A DNA stretch of 64,000 nt from Pedobacter rhodius (GTDB taxonomy: Bacteria; Bacteroidota; Bacteroidia; Sphingobacteriales; Sphingobacteriaceae). Below the pieces are notes generated by a model. It had not been told where the DNA came from, ran no database searches, and saw only the letters and a program-made list of their open reading frames with translations. Of the stretch, positions 61,441 through 64,000 are shown piece after piece. The stretch spans positions 744,001 through 808,000 of the forward strand of contig NZ_JAPWGL010000002.1 of NCBI RefSeq assembly GCF_027213645.1, in the 5' to 3' direction. A program made the translations under genes and the position numbers. The stretch's first letter is position 1. The number at the start of each line of letters is the position of its first letter.

Positions 61441-61503
61441 CCGCTGCTAAATATAGCAATTTGAACAATCATTTTAAGCGCATCACGGTAAACGCAATAC
61501 CTC

Positions 61504-62856
61504 TTACTTCTTCTCTGCTAACGCTACAAATTTATCGTAATCAATTGATTTATCTTCTAAAGTAACAATTGATTTAATTTGCTCGAAAGTTTTTAAAGCT
61601 TTTACTTCTTCGAAGGTACGGTTAGCATTTTCTTTGTCCTGCAAGAATTGAACTGCATATTGCGCCAATTGATCTTCTGGAAGCGGGCTTGGACTGTACA
61701 TTCTGAATTGAGCATCTAATTTTGCTTTAGCGGCAGCAACCACATCTTCATATTTAATCTCGATGTTGTTGTCTCTGATGATTTTATTCTCGATCAAAGT
61801 CCATTTAAGGTTTTTAGCGAAATCATCATATCCTTCTGCCAGTTCTTCATCCGTTAGTTTCTCATTTGTTGCTTTTAACCAGCGACGTAAAAACTCATCA
61901 GGTAAGTCGAAGTTATGTTTAGCTAAAAGTTGTTCATAAATATCGTTTGATAATTTACGCTCAGCATCCTGTTTAAACATGCCTTCGACCTCTTCAGTAA
62001 TCTTTTCTCTGAAACCGGCTTCGTCCGTTACAGTGCCTTCTCCAAATAATTTATCAAAAAATTCCTGGTTTAAATCTGATTCTTCTAAACGGTTAACATT
62101 TTTTACGGTTAACTGAAAATTAGATTTTAATTCAGCGGCATCTCCTTCAGAAATATTTAATGCTTTTGCAATTACAGCCGCATCACCAAAAGCTTTCTGA
62201 ATATCGATGGTTACAACATCATCCTTTTTCAAGCCCGTTAAAGACTTCAGTATATTTTTATCCGTAACCTGATCCAGGCGAAGTGTAGCTGTATTTGTAA
62301 TTCCGCCTTCGAAAACGGAACCATCGGCACCTAATTGCACTAAATCTGCATATAAAACATCGCCTTCGGCAGAAGCTTCAGGGTTTGACATTTTACCATA
62401 GCTACGGCGGATATTTTTAATACGGGTTTCTAAAGTTTCTTTATCGGCCTTAATTACATATTGAGTGAATTTATCTTTAGATGAAATATTCACATCAAAA
62501 GCAGGTGCTAAACCTAATTCGTAATCAAATTCAAAATCATCTGTATTATCCCATTTGAAGTCTCTTGAATCGTCCATTTTAGGAAGTGGCTGACCTAAGA
62601 TTTCTAATTTTTGCTCGGCTATGTAGTTTGATAAGGTGTCGTTTAACAAATTGTTAACCTCTTCTACCAAAATACTTTTACCATACATTCTTTTGATATG
62701 AGATGCAGGCACCATCCCTTTACGGAAACCTGGTAGTTGCGCTTTTTTTGCCTGGTCTTTAATTGCTTTATCTACTTTTCCGGTATAATCTGCAGGTGCA
62801 ATTTTGATTTTTACAACAGCATTTAAGTTGCCGGTTTTTTCCTGTGTAATATTCAT
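61504..62856 (-). CDS. tig: Trigger factor (ribosome-associated chaperone and peptidyl-prolyl isomerase)
   Basis: A 450-residue chaperone. The ribosome-binding domain is recognisable (LPGFRKGMVPASHIKRMYGKSILVEEVNNLL, with FRKG), and the PPIase-type middle and long helical C-terminal arms follow (FFDKLFGEGTVTDEAGFREKITEEVEGMF). Length matches the family (about 430-450). It works at the ribosome exit tunnel and functionally connects to ClpXP, whose genes are on the same strand downstream; a pseudogene separates them. Confidence 0.95.
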   Translation of the reverse strand: MNITQEKTGNLNAVVKIKIAPADYTGKVDKAIKDQAKKAQLPGFRKGMVPASHIKRMYGKSILVEEVNNLLNDTLSNYIAEQKLEILGQPLPKMDDSRDFKWDNTDDFEFDYELGLAPAFDVNISSKDKFTQYVIKADKETLETRIKNIRRSYGKMSNPEASAEGDVLYADLVQLGADGSVFEGGITNTATLRLDQVTDKNILKSLTGLKKDDVVTIDIQKAFGDAAVIAKALNISEGDAAELKSNFQLTVKNVNRLEESDLNQEFFDKLFGEGTVTDEAGFREKITEEVEGMFKQDAERKLSNDIYEQLLAKHNFDLPDEFLRRWLKATNEKLTDEELAEGYDDFAKNLKWTLIENKIIRDNNIEIKYEDVVAAAKAKLDAQFRMYSPSPLPEDQLAQYAVQFLQDKENANRTFEEVKALKTFEQIKSIVTLEDKSIDYDKFVALAEKK

Positions 62857-62877
62857 TTCTTTTGAATCAACGTTTTA

Positions 62878-62913
62878 AAAAACAAAACCGTTCCGATGTT
62901 TAAATCGAAACGG
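62878..62913 (-). terminator. Terminator downstream of tRNA-Leu(UAG)
   Basis: On the minus strand, CCGTTTCGAT pairs with ATCGGAACGG (one G-U) across a 6-nt loop (62913-62888), and a U-rich tract follows. It is 15 bp after the tRNA. Confidence 0.75.
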
Positions 62914-62927
62914 CCTTTATCTTATTG

Positions 62928-63009
62928 TGCGGAAGAAGGGACTCGAACCCCCACGCCGTGAAGCGCCAGATCCTAAGTCTGGTGCGGCTACCAATTACGC
63001 CACTTCCGC
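62928..63009 (-). tRNA. tRNA-Leu (anticodon UAG)
   Basis: 82 nt. Acceptor GCGGAAG pairs with CTTCCGC, discriminator A. D arm TGGCGTAATTGGTAGCCGC. Anticodon stem CCAGA/TCTGG with loop CTTAGGA gives UAG. Long variable arm (CGCTTCACGGCGT), T arm GGGGG-TTCGAGT-CCCTT. Class II leucine tRNA reading CUA/CUN codons. Confidence 0.95.
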
Positions 63010-63212
63010 AGTTAGGATTTATTAAGGACTGCAAAGATAGAAATTAGAATGAAACTTCAAAAAGGATTTACAATATTTTATGAATTATTTTAGAAATAAA
63101 ATGCTAAGTAATTAAGGCTAAGACAGAATCATTTAAAAAATAAAATTCAAAAAACAGTCAGGATTTGTTTCGTACAATTCAAATCTGCATTTGTATAGTC
63201 CATTTTGCATCA

Positions 63213-63515
63213 TTATAACTTTATCAATGATACATCGACAAGTTCAGGCCCGCCTTCTAATGGATAGCCGGGAACCTTTTTACCTTTAATGGTTACCTTT
63301 TTATCTAAATACAAATCGAGATTAATTCCGCTCGCCTTCAGTGCATAGGTTTTGTTTTCAGCCTTTAAAATATGTGTGCCATACTGAAAGGTTGTCATGC
63401 CTAATTTTTGAATTGTCCCGGTCGCAGTAACACGAGTTGCCATGCTCGAATCTTTAAACGAAGTACATCCTGAAACGACAGCAACGAATAGAGATAAAAT
63501 GATAAGCTTTTTCAT
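63213..63515 (-). CDS. Small lipoprotein
   Basis: A 100-residue protein with a lipobox (VVSGCTSFK) and a beta-rich remainder (TRVTATGTIQKLGMTTFQYGTHILKAENKTYALKASG, LYLDKKVTIKGKKVPGYPLEGGPELVDV), reminiscent of small OB-fold-like lipoproteins. Function unknown. Followed downstream by tRNA-Leu on the same strand. Confidence 0.75.
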   Translation of the reverse strand: MKKLIILSLFVAVVSGCTSFKDSSMATRVTATGTIQKLGMTTFQYGTHILKAENKTYALKASGINLDLYLDKKVTIKGKKVPGYPLEGGPELVDVSLIKL

Positions 63516-63575
63516 AGCAGAGATTTAAAATTTATGATTGGATGCCGTAAATCTAAAAGAAATAACAGTAAAAGA

Positions 63576-64000
63576 TTAGGAAAGTTCTTTTTGAAATTCG
63601 AAAAAATACTGAACGGCCTTTACCAAACGACTGCCATACCAGCTAAACATTTCACCATCAACCAGCATCACTTTAGCGTTGGGGATTGCCTTTTGTATTT
63701 CTTCGATATGTTTTTCTTTAAAAGGATAAGGCTCTGAGGAAAGGAGAATCAGTTCACAGCTTGTCGTTTCCAGTTCTGCCAGGGTCATTTCGGGATAACG
63801 CTCCTGATTAACGACGTTAATCATGCCATTGGTTGACAGCACATCATCAATAAAAGTATTTTTACCTGCGGCCATGAAAGGTTTACGCCAGATAAGGTAG
63901 GCTACCCTTATCCCCGTGAAGGGCGCTTTACCAGCAAGTGTTTTTAAATCATTAAATCCTGAAGCAATTAAATGATTCAGATAAGATGCTTCCGGCGCTC
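63576..64000 (-). CDS. Helical-backbone metal receptor / ABC substrate-binding protein (5' part cut by window edge)
   Basis: The frame is open to the right edge, so the N-terminus is missing. The visible part reads SYLNHLIASGFNDLK, VAYLIWRKPFMAAGKNTFIDDVLSTNGMINV, YPEMTLAELETTSCELILLSSEPYPFKEKHIEEIQ, which matches BtuF/FhuD-like substrate-binding proteins (YLIWRKPxMxAGxxTFxxDxL). An internal ATG at 63875 is not the start. Substrate is probably a corrinoid or siderophore; the TonB and ABC genes would lie outside the window. Confidence 0.88.
   Translation of the reverse strand, partial: APEASYLNHLIASGFNDLKTLAGKAPFTGIRVAYLIWRKPFMAAGKNTFIDDVLSTNGMINVVNQERYPEMTLAELETTSCELILLSSEPYPFKEKHIEEIQKAIPNAKVMLVDGEMFSWYGSRLVKAVQYFFEFQKELS

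Overview
The window is chromosomal DNA of a Bacteroidota bacterium, most likely a member of the Sphingobacteriaceae close to Pedobacter. This is inferred from the AT-rich composition, a SusC/SusD pair with its ECF sigma and FecR regulators, the DUF2147, DUF3822, DUF2975 and DACNV families, a short 286-residue RpoD, and several promoters of the Bacteroidota type (TTTG, 19 bases, TAnnTTTG). No phage, integrase, transposase, rRNA operon or CRISPR array was seen. Both window edges cut through minus-strand genes.

Layout. 1-7.2 kb: cut serine hydrolase, a DUF2975/XRE regulator pair behind a palindromic promoter, an ABC ATPase with a permease fused to an M1 aminopeptidase, and a two-gene YeeE/YedE sulfur transporter. 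7.4-11 kb: a multi-PAS histidine kinase and an SRPBCC protein. 11-20.3 kb: a polysaccharide utilisation locus on the minus strand (ECF sigma, FecR, SusC with an STN domain, SusD, GH78 rhamnosidase-like enzyme). 20.6-28.4 kb: small metabolic, stress and secreted proteins plus a GlxA-type regulator. 28.5-36 kb: a large multicopper oxidase fusion, a CheB-CheR-PAS-histidine kinase hybrid and a membrane-anchored unknown. 36.2-43.3 kb: tRNA-Leu(GAG) beside a decayed tRNA-Leu, an MBL hydrolase, a RecD-like helicase, a DACNV/DisA_N-like protein, DUF3822, rsmD and coaD. 43.4-49.6 kb: a second ECF sigma with a membrane partner, dprA, an S41 protease, a degenerate HAD protein and lolD. 49.6-53.9 kb: a membrane-protein module with its own winged-helix regulator, a duplicated operator and a ferritin-like protein. 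54-64 kb: sucC, a second and larger DUF2975/XRE cassette, rpoD, amn, clpX, clpP, tig, tRNA-Leu(UAG), and a cut substrate-binding protein.

The most interesting signals are regulatory. Two paralogous XRE/DUF2975 modules 55 kb apart carry the same TTATTG-N5-CAATAA palindrome at the -33 region of their promoters. A separate winged-helix module carries a CTTTG-N5-CAAAG palindrome in front of two of its transcription units. Other notable items are a four-helix-bundle (23S rRNA intervening-sequence-type) pseudogene that keeps its reading frame but has three TAA codons at likely glutamate positions, a tRNA-Leu relic split by a palindrome, several 91-103 bp tandem repeats in gaps, and unusual fusions (ABC permease-M1 peptidase, HMBD-multicopper oxidase-CopB-like, CheB-CheR-kinase).

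Starts were moved from the longest possible frame where the family start, a signal peptide or a TTG-versus-ATG choice decided it; the reasons are in the entries. All family assignments come from reading motifs in the translation, without database searches.
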